DNA from: Vibrio toranzoniae
GTDB taxonomy: Bacteria; Pseudomonadota; Gammaproteobacteria; Enterobacterales; Vibrionaceae
Length of the DNA: 64,000 bases
Assembly (NCBI RefSeq): GCF_024347655.1
Contig: NZ_AP025515.1
Span: 310,001 to 374,000 of the forward strand
Direction of reading: 5' to 3'
The first letter of the stretch is position 1; every line of letters begins with the position of its first letter. Shown here one piece after another: positions 48,810 through 57,100 of this stretch. The notes under the pieces were generated by a model. The model searched no databases, was not told the DNA's origin, and worked only from the letters and a program-made list of their open reading frames with translations. The translations under genes were made by a program, and so were the position numbers.

Positions 48810-49237
48810 GTTTGCCACCGTGATGAAACTAGAGGTTTAGCGCCAAGGTGCTGAATTGGTTATGAAACTACTGGCTTTGAACGCAAAAGTAAAACGGGCA
48901 GCTCAGAAGTTAAATGCAACCGACAAAACACGCTTGGCTAAGAAGCGACATGCGGAATATAACCACGGTTTAAAGCGCTTTAACTGGCAAAGGATTCGTT
49001 CGACTAACCTGACAATCAAGTGCGACCAAGCCATTTACAAACACCTCAGCCGCCAAGAAAAAGAAAATGCATCAAAGAATTAGCAACAATGTTAGAGCCA
49101 GTAAGTGACTCACCCGCCGCAAACGCTTCCAATATAGTGCCACCGGAAAGTTCGTGAGATAGAAAGGCGAACAGGTGAATAGCTAGAACGCAGAACAGGG
49201 TTTTTAGACCACAAACGCTTTTCTGCCCTTTGCAAAC
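48810..49237. repeat. Repeat cassette R1 (family of eight)
   Basis: 428 bp. One of eight ~430-bp cassettes with the same sequence order: GTTTGCCACCG at the attC-proximal end, AGCGCC-AA-GGTGCT mini-hairpin, a plus-strand ORF region, then CCACCGGAAAGTTCGTGAG and TTCTGCCCTTTGCAAAC at the far end. Here the plus-strand ORF (48862-49083, 73 aa, MKLLALNAKVKRAAQKLNA, basic) is open. It runs against cassette polarity. No known domain, and no conserved minus-strand ORF apart from translated attC. Confidence 0.85.
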
Positions 49238-49359
49238 TAACGCCGCGTTAAGTGGTGAGCAACGCAGACCACTGCACTTAAAGTATTGTGCCGTAAACAC
49301 TTAAGCTGAGGCAAACCAAAAATGCCGATCGTTGGGAATCCGTCTTAAACGCTTTGTTA
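49238..49359 (-). repeat. attC site closing the toxin-antitoxin cassette
   Basis: 122 bp; arms CGCGTTAAG/CTTAAACGC. Confidence 0.92.
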
Positions 49360-49418
49360 GTTGCCCTTGCCTGACGCTAGTGCTAACATTTGTGTGTACA
49401 TTAATTTAGGAGCAACTC

Positions 49419-49703
49419 ATGGACACTCGAATTCAATTTCGTGTTGATGACGAAATCAAACGCTTAGCTCAGCAAATGGCTGAAAGCCAAGGACGCACAC
49501 TTAGCGATGCTTGCCGTGAACTTACTGAGCAAATGGCTGAACAACAACGCAAAGCATTATCTCACGACGCTTGGTTAACTGAACAAGTAAACCTAGCATT
49601 TGAGAAGTTTGACTCAGGAAAAGCTTCATTTGTTGACCATGACTCAGCAAAAGCGCGAATGGCTGAACGAAAAGCAAAGATTCGTAGCCGAGGTCAACAA
49701 TGA
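49419..49703 (+). CDS. Type II antitoxin, RelB/DinJ family
   Basis: 94 aa, ATG preceded by TTTAGGAGCAACTC. The N-terminal ribbon-helix-helix reads MDTRIQFRVDDEIKRLAQQM and ESQGRTLSDACRELTEQMAE, as in RelB/DinJ. The C-terminal part binds and neutralises the toxin encoded next, whose start overlaps by 4 bp. It is encoded on the plus strand, against cassette polarity, so it must use its own promoter, probably in the 60 bp after the attC. TA cassettes are known to stabilise integron arrays. Confidence 0.88.
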   Translation: MDTRIQFRVDDEIKRLAQQMAESQGRTLSDACRELTEQMAEQQRKALSHDAWLTEQVNLAFEKFDSGKASFVDHDSAKARMAERKAKIRSRGQQ

Positions 49704-49978
49704 TTTTATGGGAAGAAGAATCGCTAAATGATCGTGAGAAGATCTTTGAGTTTCTTTATGACTTCAACCCTGATGCGGCAGACAAAACTGACGAAATTAT
49801 CGAAGCTAAAGTAGAAAATTTACTTGAGCAACCATTAATGGGTGTTCAACGTGATGGTATTCGAGGACGATTACTAATTATCCCCGAAATCTCAATGATC
49901 GTTTCTTACTGGGTTGACGGCTCAGCGATTCGCGTAATGCGAGTTCTACACCAGAAGCAAAAATTCCCTACCGACTGA
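49700..49978 (+). CDS. Type II toxin, RelE/ParE family
   Basis: 92 aa, start ATGA overlapping the antitoxin stop. ParE/RelE features: MILWEEESLNDREKIFEFLY, then NLLEQPLMGVQRDGIRGRLL and the C-terminal strand AIRVMRVLHQKQKFP, in which the basic RVLH segment is typical. RelE members cleave ribosome-bound mRNA and ParE members poison gyrase; I cannot tell which applies. Forms a type II module with the preceding gene. Confidence 0.88.
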   Translation: MILWEEESLNDREKIFEFLYDFNPDAADKTDEIIEAKVENLLEQPLMGVQRDGIRGRLLIIPEISMIVSYWVDGSAIRVMRVLHQKQKFPTD

Positions 49979-49997
49979 TTGTGGTCGGTGGGCAAAC

Positions 49998-50117
49998 TAA
50001 CGCCCAATTAAGGTGTGAAGCACGCTACCATCATACCCAATTTGAACACCATAAACACTGAGCTTAACCTAAACCAAAAATGCCAAGCGTGCTGAATCAC
50101 TCTTAAATTGTTTGTTA
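49998..50117 (-). repeat. attC site closing the 50115-50627 cassette
   Basis: 120 bp; arms CCAATTAAG/CTTAAATTG. Its TAA supplies the stop codon of that gene. Confidence 0.92.
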
Positions 50118-50627
50118 GGCATTTTTGTAGCAATACGCAAGTTCGCTTAGCGCAGAGTCCAACTGGTTTCTAAAAGCACTACTTTGAACGTTTAAATCAT
50201 CTGCAATTTTTGTAGCATCAAATGTTGCCACATCTTCAAATAGACTTTCGAGGATCTCATCGGCTAGTTTTAATGACTGAGTTATTGAGGCCAAGTCTAA
50301 CAGGCTTGCTATCGCACGAGCTTTTCCTATATCAGCCATTGATTTAGATAGATAATCTAGTGACTCTTTTGTAGCATCTTCAAATTTAGCACTCTCCGCA
50401 CTTGCTCGATACCAATACGGATGTGTGGCTTTTTCGTGGTTAATTCTCGCAGACTCAATACCTGTTGCAATGTCTTGTAAGAATTGAATAGTTCTAGCCC
50501 TTTTGTCCGCTACTTGCGCTTGGTTAAAGTTATTTTTAGCAAGAAAGTATGCAGAAAACCCACTAATTAATGCTCCAAGGCCAATTTTTAGAGCGGTATC
50601 AAGTAACGTAAAAACTTCTTTTTCCAA
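50115..50627 (-). CDS. Membrane-anchored hypothetical cassette protein (170 aa)
   Basis: 170 aa; TTG start with AGGAG 6 bp upstream. One membrane segment near the N-terminus (ALKIGLGALISGFSAYFLA), followed by a long helical domain (RARTIQFLQDIATGIESARI, SLKLADEILESLFEDVATFD). No family recognised. The stop codon TAA lies inside the adjoining attC. Confidence 0.72.
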   Translation of the reverse strand: MEKEVFTLLDTALKIGLGALISGFSAYFLAKNNFNQAQVADKRARTIQFLQDIATGIESARINHEKATHPYWYRASAESAKFEDATKESLDYLSKSMADIGKARAIASLLDLASITQSLKLADEILESLFEDVATFDATKIADDLNVQSSAFRNQLDSALSELAYCYKNA

Positions 50628-50645
50628 AGGAAACTCCTATATGCC

Positions 50646-50765
50646 TAACGCCCAATTAAGGTGTGAAGCACGCTGCCACAACACTTAGTTTGAACACCTT
50701 AATCACTAAACTAAACCCAAACCAAAAGTGCCAAGCGTGCTGAATCACTCTTAAATTGTTTGTTA
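50646..50765 (-). repeat. attC site closing the 50775-51083 cassette
   Basis: 120 bp; arms CCAATTAAG/CTTAAATTG, nearly identical to the previous site. Confidence 0.92.
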
Positions 50766-50774
50766 TACAAATGG

Positions 50775-51083
50775 TTAATGAGGCTTAGGAACCTCTTTAA
50801 AGACTAAGTTCAATGGTTTAACTAAAGAGTACATCCAAAGACCAAATGCTACAAAACACCACATGAACAACGTGAAGAATAAACTAAACACTGGCCATAT
50901 TGCCAAAGCGAGAAGCAGCCCTGAGGTGCCTGTTACTGGTGTTTCGTCCCACTTTACAGTCTCAGCACCAAACATAGATGCGACACCACAAATTAAAAAG
51001 AAGACAAAGAAGCCTAGGCTCAAACCAATAAAGAGCATTTTGAAAAGAGATCTTTTCGAGATTTTCTTAGCTGTAATTTCCAT
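50775..51083 (-). CDS. Small two-helix membrane protein (cassette)
   Basis: 102 aa from ATG 51081-51083, which has AGGA 5 bp upstream (an ATG two codons earlier is an alternative). Two long hydrophobic segments (LFIGLSLGFFVFFLICGVAS and ALAIWPVFSLFFTLFMWCFV) with a short polar loop. No recognised family. Confidence 0.68.
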   Translation of the reverse strand: MEITAKKISKRSLFKMLFIGLSLGFFVFFLICGVASMFGAETVKWDETPVTGTSGLLLALAIWPVFSLFFTLFMWCFVAFGLWMYSLVKPLNLVFKEVPKPH

Positions 51084-51102
51084 TTTCATCCTTGTATTTG
51101 TA

Positions 51103-51224
51103 TAACGCCGCGTTAAGTAGTGAGCAACGCCACCACCCTACCTAAAACCTTGCCGCCTTAAACACTAAAGCTGACCCAAAGTGAAAATGCCGAGCGTTGA
51201 GAATCTGTCTTGAACGCTTTGTTA
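51103..51224 (-). repeat. attC site closing the 51233-51865 cassette
   Basis: 122 bp; arms CGCGTTAAG/CTTGAACGC. Confidence 0.92.
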
Positions 51225-51232
51225 TGCACGTT

Positions 51233-51865
51233 TTACCTTGCACTTCGGTACAAAGACCTCTCGGAATTTTGGATTTCTCGAAGCATTGTATCAATAACTT
51301 CTGTTCTTGCTTCCTCAAAATCTGGTGAGGTTTCCATTTCGCGCTCAAAGTACACCGTTGCCTCAGTATCAAGATACTTACCTTTCACCTCGTACCTACT
51401 GAGTTCAAATAGCTTTTCGTTATTTTTAACGACCGCGGCGTGTATAACTGGAACTTTACTTGTTACTTCATCTGAAAAGTACAAAGGAAACATTTGCATC
51501 AATACACTAAGTTTATATACCTGCTGTTGATAACGCTGCTTTTCCTTTAAGTGCTCTTCAACTTTGGTATCACAGTTGTATTCAGAGCTTTTTAGTTCCA
51601 CTGCCTGATAGCAAAGATGTAAATCTGCTTTAAATTTTGCTGTACCCGTCATTGCTTTCAGACTTTGAAGTTGCAGGTTCAAGTAAATGTCATTGAAAGA
51701 CTCCAGAAGTTCAACTTGCTTGTTTAGCTTCTTTTCTGCTAACTCTTGGGTCTGTCGATTCAACCAATAGTCTTGCTCTGCTGTTAGTTGACTACTCATC
51801 AAATAATATGAACCAGCTACAGTAAGTAGAGCAGATAAAATTGCCGTAAATATAATTTCTTTCAT
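51233..51865 (-). CDS. Membrane-anchored helical hypothetical protein (cassette)
   Basis: 210 aa from ATG 51863-51865; the ATG ten codons earlier lies within the attC and is unlikely. N-terminal anchor MKEIIFTAILSALLTVAGSY, then a coiled-coil-like region (AEQDYWLNRQTQELAEKKLN) and a further helical domain. No family recognised. Similar in plan to the 170-aa cassette protein at 50115, but without evident sequence similarity. Confidence 0.7.
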   Translation of the reverse strand: MKEIIFTAILSALLTVAGSYYLMSSQLTAEQDYWLNRQTQELAEKKLNKQVELLESFNDIYLNLQLQSLKAMTGTAKFKADLHLCYQAVELKSSEYNCDTKVEEHLKEKQRYQQQVYKLSVLMQMFPLYFSDEVTSKVPVIHAAVVKNNEKLFELSRYEVKGKYLDTEATVYFEREMETSPDFEEARTEVIDTMLREIQNSERSLYRSAR

Positions 51866-51894
51866 ATTAATCAAAATATTACCACCAAAGTGCA

Positions 51895-52013
51895 TAACGC
51901 TAAGCTAAGTAGTGAGCAACGTAATACGAAGCCACCGCATAACACCTTAAACACATAAATCAACGCATAGTAAAAATGCCGCGCGTTGCGAGTCTGTCTT
52001 AAGCGCTTTGTTA
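51895..52013 (-). repeat. attC site closing the GNAT cassette at 52017
   Basis: 119 bp; CTAAGCTAAG subtype. Confidence 0.92.
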
Positions 52014-52016
52014 GGT

Positions 52017-52436
52017 TTATGATTTCCACTTCATTAGATGATAACTTGCCGCACCATCATCCACCGTTTCGGCAATTGTAAAGCCCTGAGATAAATAGAA
52101 CTCAGTGGCATTGCCATTTTTACTAAGACACTTGAGGCTTAAGCTTGGATGCCTTTGTTTCGCGAGATCTAGCAGCTTTAAGCCTACACCGCCACGTAAG
52201 TTACCTGGACTCACAAACAAGTGGTGAATGAAGTTGTCAGGCTCCCAAATTGAGACAAAACCGACGACTTTGTTTGATTCAATTGCTACCCAAAGACTTT
52301 CACCCTCTGTATCCCGTTCAAAATCTGACAGCTCAAATTCAACTGTATCCAACCATTTAAAGGTTGCTAGTCGTGATCCTAGATACAGCTTCTTTACAGC
52401 ATCTAAATGATGAGATTGAAATCTTATTATTTCCAT
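52017..52436 (-). CDS. GNAT family N-acetyltransferase (cassette)
   Basis: 139 aa. N-terminal MEIIRFQSHHLDAVKKLYLG, central VVGFVSIWEPDNFIHHLFVS, acetyl-CoA loop NLRGGVGLKLLDLA (a shortened form) and the C-terminal NATEFYLSQGFTIAE strand-helix. Substrate unknown; acetyltransferases are among the commonest cassette products. Confidence 0.82.
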   Translation of the reverse strand: MEIIRFQSHHLDAVKKLYLGSRLATFKWLDTVEFELSDFERDTEGESLWVAIESNKVVGFVSIWEPDNFIHHLFVSPGNLRGGVGLKLLDLAKQRHPSLSLKCLSKNGNATEFYLSQGFTIAETVDDGAASYHLMKWKS

Positions 52437-52453
52437 GAACTTACCAACAAACC

Positions 52454-52573
52454 TAACGCTAAGCTAAGTGGCTAACAAACCTGCCACCTGACTCAATTTG
52501 AACACCTTAAACACACAACTTAACCAAACCAAAAATGCCGAGCGTTTGTTAGTCCGTCTTAAGCGCTTTGTTA
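52454..52573 (-). repeat. attC site closing repeat cassette R2
   Basis: 120 bp; outer arms as in the CTAAGCTAAG subtype, but the inner part is GTGGCTAACAAACC / GCGTTTGTTAGTC, a second interior variant. Confidence 0.92.
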
Positions 52574-53002
52574 GTTTGCCACCGTGATGAAACTAGAGGT
52601 TTAGCGCCAAGGTGCTGAATTAGTTGTGAAACTACTGGCTTTGAATGCAAAAGTAAAACGGGCAGCTCAGAATTAAAACCCAACCGGCAAAACACGCTTG
52701 GCTAAGAAGCGGCATACGACAAATGACCACGGTTTGAAACGCTTTAACTGGCAAAGGATTCATTCAATTAACCTGACAACCAAGTGTGACCAAGCCATTT
52801 GTTAGCGAAATTAGTCACCAAGACAAAGAAGACGCACCAAAGAACTAGCAACAATGTTAGAACCAGTAAGTGACTAACGCACCGCAAACGCTTCCAACAT
52901 AGTGCCACCGGAAAGTTCGTGAGATTGGAAAACGGACAGGTGAATAGCTAGAACGCAGAACAACGCTTTTAGACCACAAGCGCTTTTCTGCCTTTTGCAA
53001 AC
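52574..53002. repeat. Repeat cassette R2 (family of eight)
   Basis: 429 bp, same order as R1. The plus-strand ORF begins GTG rather than ATG and is cut by TAA after CAGAAT, so it is not open. Confidence 0.85.
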
Positions 53003-53093
53003 TAACGCCGCATTAAGGTGTGAGCGGCGCTTGGTTATACTTGAGCGAAGCGAAAGCGCCAAGCGTTGCGAATTACTCTTAAATGCTTTGTTA
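53003..53093 (-). repeat. Short attC site closing the 53099-53563 cassette
   Basis: 91 bp; arms CGCATTAAG/CTTAAATGC, with a shortened interior carrying TTGAGCGAAGCGAAA. Confidence 0.9.
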
Positions 53094-53098
53094 AAATT

Positions 53099-53563
53099 CT
53101 ACTTTCGTCGGAACGCTTTTCTAAGTTTTTCAATGCCCTCGCCGAGGGGAGGAATTTCTATTTTGAGCTTTGTTAAGCCAAACTCAAATTTACCACCTGA
53201 CACGATTAATGCAGCGGTTAATGCGATACCAATACCTAAAAAGACAACCTCAAAAGGATTTCTTCGCATAATATTTTGTAAATACAGCTCTTCATGAGGA
53301 GCCAATTCAGTAGAAGCCAAACGTTCCACTTCCCTTGGAGTAAGAGTAGACGCTCGAGAAGCAATAAGCTCTGACACCTCTGTAGCTGTCATTTCTGCCA
53401 CCATTACATCACCGTCATCGCCATCAAATTGGAATTGAACTTCATCCAACGCTAAAACGTAGCATGCTCTCAACAATGAAAAATATTCACTAAATTGATT
53501 TAATGGTACTGGTCTACCATCAGAGTTAATTGTAACTTCCACCGTTTCTAACTGATGTTCCAT
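53099..53563 (-). CDS. Hypothetical membrane-anchored cassette protein (154 aa)
   Basis: 154 aa from the second of two adjacent ATG codons, which has GGAGG at 5 bp. The first 90 residues are acidic and soluble (VTINSDGRPVPLNQFSEYFS, FQFDGDDGDVMVAEMTATEV). A membrane segment lies at about 104-121 (VVFLGIGIALTAALIVSGG), followed by a short basic C-terminal tail ending FRRK. No family recognised. Confidence 0.68.
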   Translation of the reverse strand: MEHQLETVEVTINSDGRPVPLNQFSEYFSLLRACYVLALDEVQFQFDGDDGDVMVAEMTATEVSELIASRASTLTPREVERLASTELAPHEELYLQNIMRRNPFEVVFLGIGIALTAALIVSGGKFEFGLTKLKIEIPPLGEGIEKLRKAFRRK

Positions 53564-53582
53564 CATAACCTCCTGAGAATTT

Positions 53583-53703
53583 TAACGCCGCATTAAGGTG
53601 TGAGCAACGCGACCACGAAACCTAACCATACCACCGCAAACACAAAACCCAACGATGACATAAAAATGCCAAGCGTTGGGAATCACTCTTAAATGCTTTG
53701 TTA
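53583..53703 (-). repeat. attC site closing the 53701-53937 cassette
   Basis: 121 bp; arms CGCATTAAG/CTTAAATGC. Supplies the TAA stop of that gene. Confidence 0.92.
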
Positions 53704-53937
53704 GCACTGATGATCTCGGAAATCGCCAACTAATGCCCAAACATTGACGTCACTCCTATGCTTGAAATTAGCAGTCCCAGGCGTTACCTCTTTAAATGAA
53801 ATAAAGACGTCCGCATACCAAGTGTTACCAGTGAGGTTATAATCTATTGACGTTGAAAGAATATCGTAATCTTTGCTATAGATTTCATCTATGCGCATTT
53901 TTAAATCATTACAAATAGCTTCACTAGGTTTACTCAT
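53701..53937 (-). CDS. Small hypothetical cassette protein (78 aa)
   Basis: 78 aa from ATG 53935-53937, chosen for its strong AAGGAG site. Soluble: MSKPSEAICNDLKMRIDEIY, then strands YDILSTSIDYNLTGNTWYAD and VFISFKEVTPG. No family recognised. The stop codon overlaps the attC. Confidence 0.65.
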   Translation of the reverse strand: MSKPSEAICNDLKMRIDEIYSKDYDILSTSIDYNLTGNTWYADVFISFKEVTPGTANFKHRSDVNVWALVGDFRDHQC

Positions 53938-53973
53938 TATCAACTCCTTGTACATTATTTGAAACAATAGTGC

Positions 53974-54093
53974 TAACGCTAAGCTAAGTGGCTAACAAAC
54001 CTGCCACCTGACTCAATTTGAACACCTTAAACACACAACTTAACCAAACCAAAAATGCCGAGCGTTTGTTAGTCCGTCTTAAGCGCTTTGTTA
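53974..54093 (-). repeat. attC site closing repeat cassette R3
   Basis: 120 bp; second interior variant (GTGGCTAACAAACC), nearly identical to the site of R2. Confidence 0.92.
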
Positions 54094-54521
54094 GTTTGCC
54101 ACCGCGATAAAACCAAAGGTTTAGCGCCAAGGTGCTGAATTAGCAATGAAACTACTGGCTTTGAACACAAAAGTAAAACGAACAGCTCAGAATTTAAACT
54201 CAACCAACAAAACGCACTTGGCTAAGAAGCGACATACGACAAACAACCACGGTTTGAAGCGCTTTAACTGGCAAAGGATTCGTTCGACCAACCTGACAAC
54301 CAAATATGACCAAGCCATTTGTTTACTAATTAGCCGCCAAGACAAAGAAAACGCACCAACGAACTAGCAACAATGTTAGAACCAGTAAATGACTCACTCA
54401 CCGCAAACACTTCCGACATAATGCCACCGGAAAGTTCGTGAGATTGGAAAGCGAACAGGTGAATAGCTAGGACGTAGAACAAGGCTCTTAGACCACAAAC
54501 GCTTTTCTGCCCTTTGCAAAC
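54094..54521. repeat. Repeat cassette R3 (family of eight)
   Basis: 428 bp. The plus-strand ORF is open (54146-54367, 73 aa, MKLLALNTKVKRTAQNLNST), the same length as in R1 but with many first- and second-position codon changes. Confidence 0.85.
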
Positions 54522-54640
54522 TAACGCTAAGCTAAGTAGTGAGCAACGCAATACGAAGCCACCGCATAACACCTTAAACACATAAATCAACGCATACTAA
54601 AAATGCCACGCGTTGCGAATCTGTCTTAAGCGCTTTGTTA
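54522..54640 (-). repeat. attC site closing repeat cassette R4
   Basis: 119 bp; CTAAGCTAAG subtype, first interior variant. Confidence 0.92.
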
Positions 54641-55069
54641 GTTTGCCACCGCGATGAAGTTAAAGGTTTAGCGCCAAGATGCTGAATTATTTACAATAAC
54701 TACTGGCTTTAAATGAAAAAGTAAAACGGGCAGCTCAGAATTTAAATACAACCGACAAAACGCACTTGGGTAAGAAGCGACATACCACAAATAACCACGG
54801 TTTGAAGCGCTTTAACTGGCAAAGGATTCGTTCGGCTAACCTGACAACCAAGTGCGACTCAGTTATTTATAAGCACCTTAGCCGCCAAGACAAAGAAGAC
54901 GCACCAAAGAACTAGCAACAATGTTAGAACCAGTAAGTGACTAACATACCGAAAACACTTCCAATACAGCGCCACCGGAAAGTTCGTGAGATTGGAAAAG
55001 GAACAGGTGAATAGCTAGAACGTAGAACAAGGCTTTTAGACCATAAATGCTTTTCTGCCTTTTGCAAAC
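54641..55069. repeat. Repeat cassette R4 (family of eight)
   Basis: 429 bp. The plus-strand ORF has lost its start (ACAATA in place of ATGAAA, which also creates a TAA in frame). R3, R4 and R5 are consecutive cassettes. Confidence 0.85.
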
Positions 55070-55188
55070 TAACGCTAAGCTAAGTAGTGAGCAACGCAAT
55101 ACGAAGCCACCGCATAACACCTTAAACACATAAATCAACGCATACTAAAAATGCTACGCGTTGCGAATCTGTCTTAAGCGCTTTGTTA
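55070..55188 (-). repeat. attC site closing repeat cassette R5
   Basis: 119 bp; almost identical to the R4 site. Confidence 0.92.
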
Positions 55189-55585
55189 GTTTGCCACCAC
55201 GATGAAATCAGAGGTTTAGCGCCAAGATGCTGAATTGGTTATGAAACTACTGGCTTTGAATGCAAAAGTAAAACGGACAGCTCAGAATTCAAACCCAACC
55301 AACAAAACAAACTTGGCTAAGAAGACTTTCGTAGATACCGACAGCCACAAATACCATCTTTCAATGTTCCCACTTAACTTTCAAAACCAAAGAAACAGCG
55401 CGCAAGAACATTGAGAAATGAACCTTACTAACACGAAAGGATTGAATGACACGAAAGCCAATTAACCGAAAACTTGCTACGCGAGATGCCTATTTCAATG
55501 AAAAGTCTTTGGGAAATAACAGGTGAATAACTAGAGCGTAGAACAACGCTTTTAGACCACAAACGCTTTTCTGCCCTTTGCAAAC
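55189..55585. repeat. Repeat cassette R5, chimeric member of the family
   Basis: 397 bp. The first ~140 bp and last ~80 bp match R1-R4, but about 55329-55518 is unrelated sequence. The plus-strand ORF starts as in the others (MKLLALNAKVKRTAQN) and then runs into the new segment, ending at 55414 (57 aa). Confidence 0.8.
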
Positions 55586-55707
55586 TAACGCCGCATTAAG
55601 TGGTGAGCAACGCAGACCACTGCACTTAAAGTATTGTATCGTAACCACTAAATTCAAAGTAAACCAAAAATGCCGAGCGTTGGGAATCCGTCTTAAATGC
55701 TTTGTTA
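55586..55707 (-). repeat. attC site closing the HNH nuclease cassette
   Basis: 122 bp; arms CGCATTAAG/CTTAAATGC. Confidence 0.92.
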
Positions 55708-55722
55708 TGCATATAGCCCCAG

Positions 55723-56460
55723 CTACTCTGAAACTACGTTTGGATCATCCGCCTTATTAACAGTCAAATGCAATACAGGAAATGAAGACTCGCCACCAAT
55801 ACCGCCAACCATTCTTTGAATTTCAACAGCAGCAAAAGCATACAAACCTCTCTCACGCAGAGCGATCAGCTCATTATTAATGTCCCGGCTAGCATTTATT
55901 TTTTGGACTGGCTCCAAGTCTTGCACAAATTCAGACCAGTCTTTTATATTTTGTAGGAAGTTAGCTACAAGATCTAATTCTTCGTCAGATAAGTTATCAC
56001 TGTAATCCATATATGAAGCAAGACAGCCTGACATTTTTTCAAACATTTCCTTGCCAGTGTGAACAATACATAATTTTTCTGGAATTTCTGCCTTATCTCT
56101 AACGATTCGAACCTTCGGAGTTTGAGGCGTTTCTTTTAGTTTTTCTTCAACCCATGTTTCATGATTGGATTTGATAGTCATCAATAATTCTGGAGTAAAT
56201 GTTTCAACCTGATCGTCAATTTGCTTATGGTGAATTCTACAAAGCAATATGAGATTTGAAACATCATCTATTTTATCTCTGGGAAACTCAGGGTCGCTTC
56301 GGGGGCCTTTTTTAGCGCCAGACACTATGTGGCACTCTTCACCAACTACTGACTCTGAATCTTGAGTCGTTCTTTCGAAAACTAAAGACTGTTTACAAAT
56401 TGCACATTTAGTACCGGATTTTCCCCAAAGAATTTTCCGCGTTTTATCTGAGATAGCCAT
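55723..56460 (-). CDS. HNH endonuclease domain protein (cassette)
   Basis: 245 aa from ATG 56458-56460 (GAGGAA upstream); 26 further codons in frame only translate attC. The HNH domain spans residues about 15-95: zinc-type CAIC, then ECHIVSGAKKGPRSDPEFP and LILLCRIHHKQIDDQ, which hold the catalytic His and metal ligands. The C-terminal 140 residues are helical and then beta, with no recognised domain. Single-protein HNH nucleases with an extra domain in mobile islands are often anti-phage effectors; that role is inference. Confidence 0.85.
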   Translation of the reverse strand: MAISDKTRKILWGKSGTKCAICKQSLVFERTTQDSESVVGEECHIVSGAKKGPRSDPEFPRDKIDDVSNLILLCRIHHKQIDDQVETFTPELLMTIKSNHETWVEEKLKETPQTPKVRIVRDKAEIPEKLCIVHTGKEMFEKMSGCLASYMDYSDNLSDEELDLVANFLQNIKDWSEFVQDLEPVQKINASRDINNELIALRERGLYAFAAVEIQRMVGGIGGESSFPVLHLTVNKADDPNVVSE

Positions 56461-56478
56461 AGTTTCCTCATATATGCA

Positions 56479-56569
56479 CAACGCCGCATTAAGGTGTGAG
56501 CAGCGCTTGGTTACACTTGAGCGAAGCGAAAATGCCAAGCGTTGCGAATCACTCTTAAATGCTTTGTTA
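56479..56569 (-). repeat. Short attC site closing the HEPN two-gene cassette
   Basis: 91 bp; same short type as the site at 53003, but the outer core reads CAACGCC in place of TAACGCC. Confidence 0.9.
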
Positions 56570-57100
56570 GCTTTTTTGGGCTACATACTTTGCGTGAATA
56601 TCAAGGACAAATGGCTCAACTAAAGCTATACATCGGTCTAGATCGCCATCCGTTATATCTACTTTATCACCATCTAAAGTATGACCATTTCGATGCACAA
56701 GATCATGGCGTAACTCAAGTTGTTTTAATAGCTCTCTACTGATATTGAAACGAATGCCAAGAACTTTTTTATAATACATTTCAACATCATTAAGCCGATG
56801 CCATACCAATGCTTTCATTGAATGTATCAGATACTCATCAATAGGATTGTTTAAAGCAAAAGGAACCGTCACGGTTGCAGAACGAAACTTGTCATGGCTT
56901 GCTAGTTTTCGGAGTGACTCAGGAGAATTAGTAATCTCAAAAATGAACAGGTTTGAAAGATACTGTTCCATTAAACTTATCACGTTTGAAAAATACAATT
57001 GGTTGTGAAAACTATCTCGACTTTGCGCTCTTATTTGCGTAAGTCCTTCAGTGAAGGTATTGAGATATACATCAAATGCCGTATCAGAACTCATTAGCAT
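56567..57100 (-). CDS. HEPN-like protein (putative RNase) of a two-gene cassette
   Basis: 177 aa; ATG with GGAG 4 bp upstream, overlapping the end of the preceding gene by 17 bp. Largely helical. It carries RHDLVHRNG (an Rx4H motif) in the context LLKQLELRHDLVHRNGHTLD, the signature of HEPN ribonucleases, and an upstream helix of the expected kind (VISLMEQYLSNLFIFEITNS). HEPN proteins act as RNA-cleaving toxins or effectors, usually with a cognate partner. The stop TAA overlaps the attC. Confidence 0.7.
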   Translation of the reverse strand: MLMSSDTAFDVYLNTFTEGLTQIRAQSRDSFHNQLYFSNVISLMEQYLSNLFIFEITNSPESLRKLASHDKFRSATVTVPFALNNPIDEYLIHSMKALVWHRLNDVEMYYKKVLGIRFNISRELLKQLELRHDLVHRNGHTLDGDKVDITDGDLDRCIALVEPFVLDIHAKYVAQKS

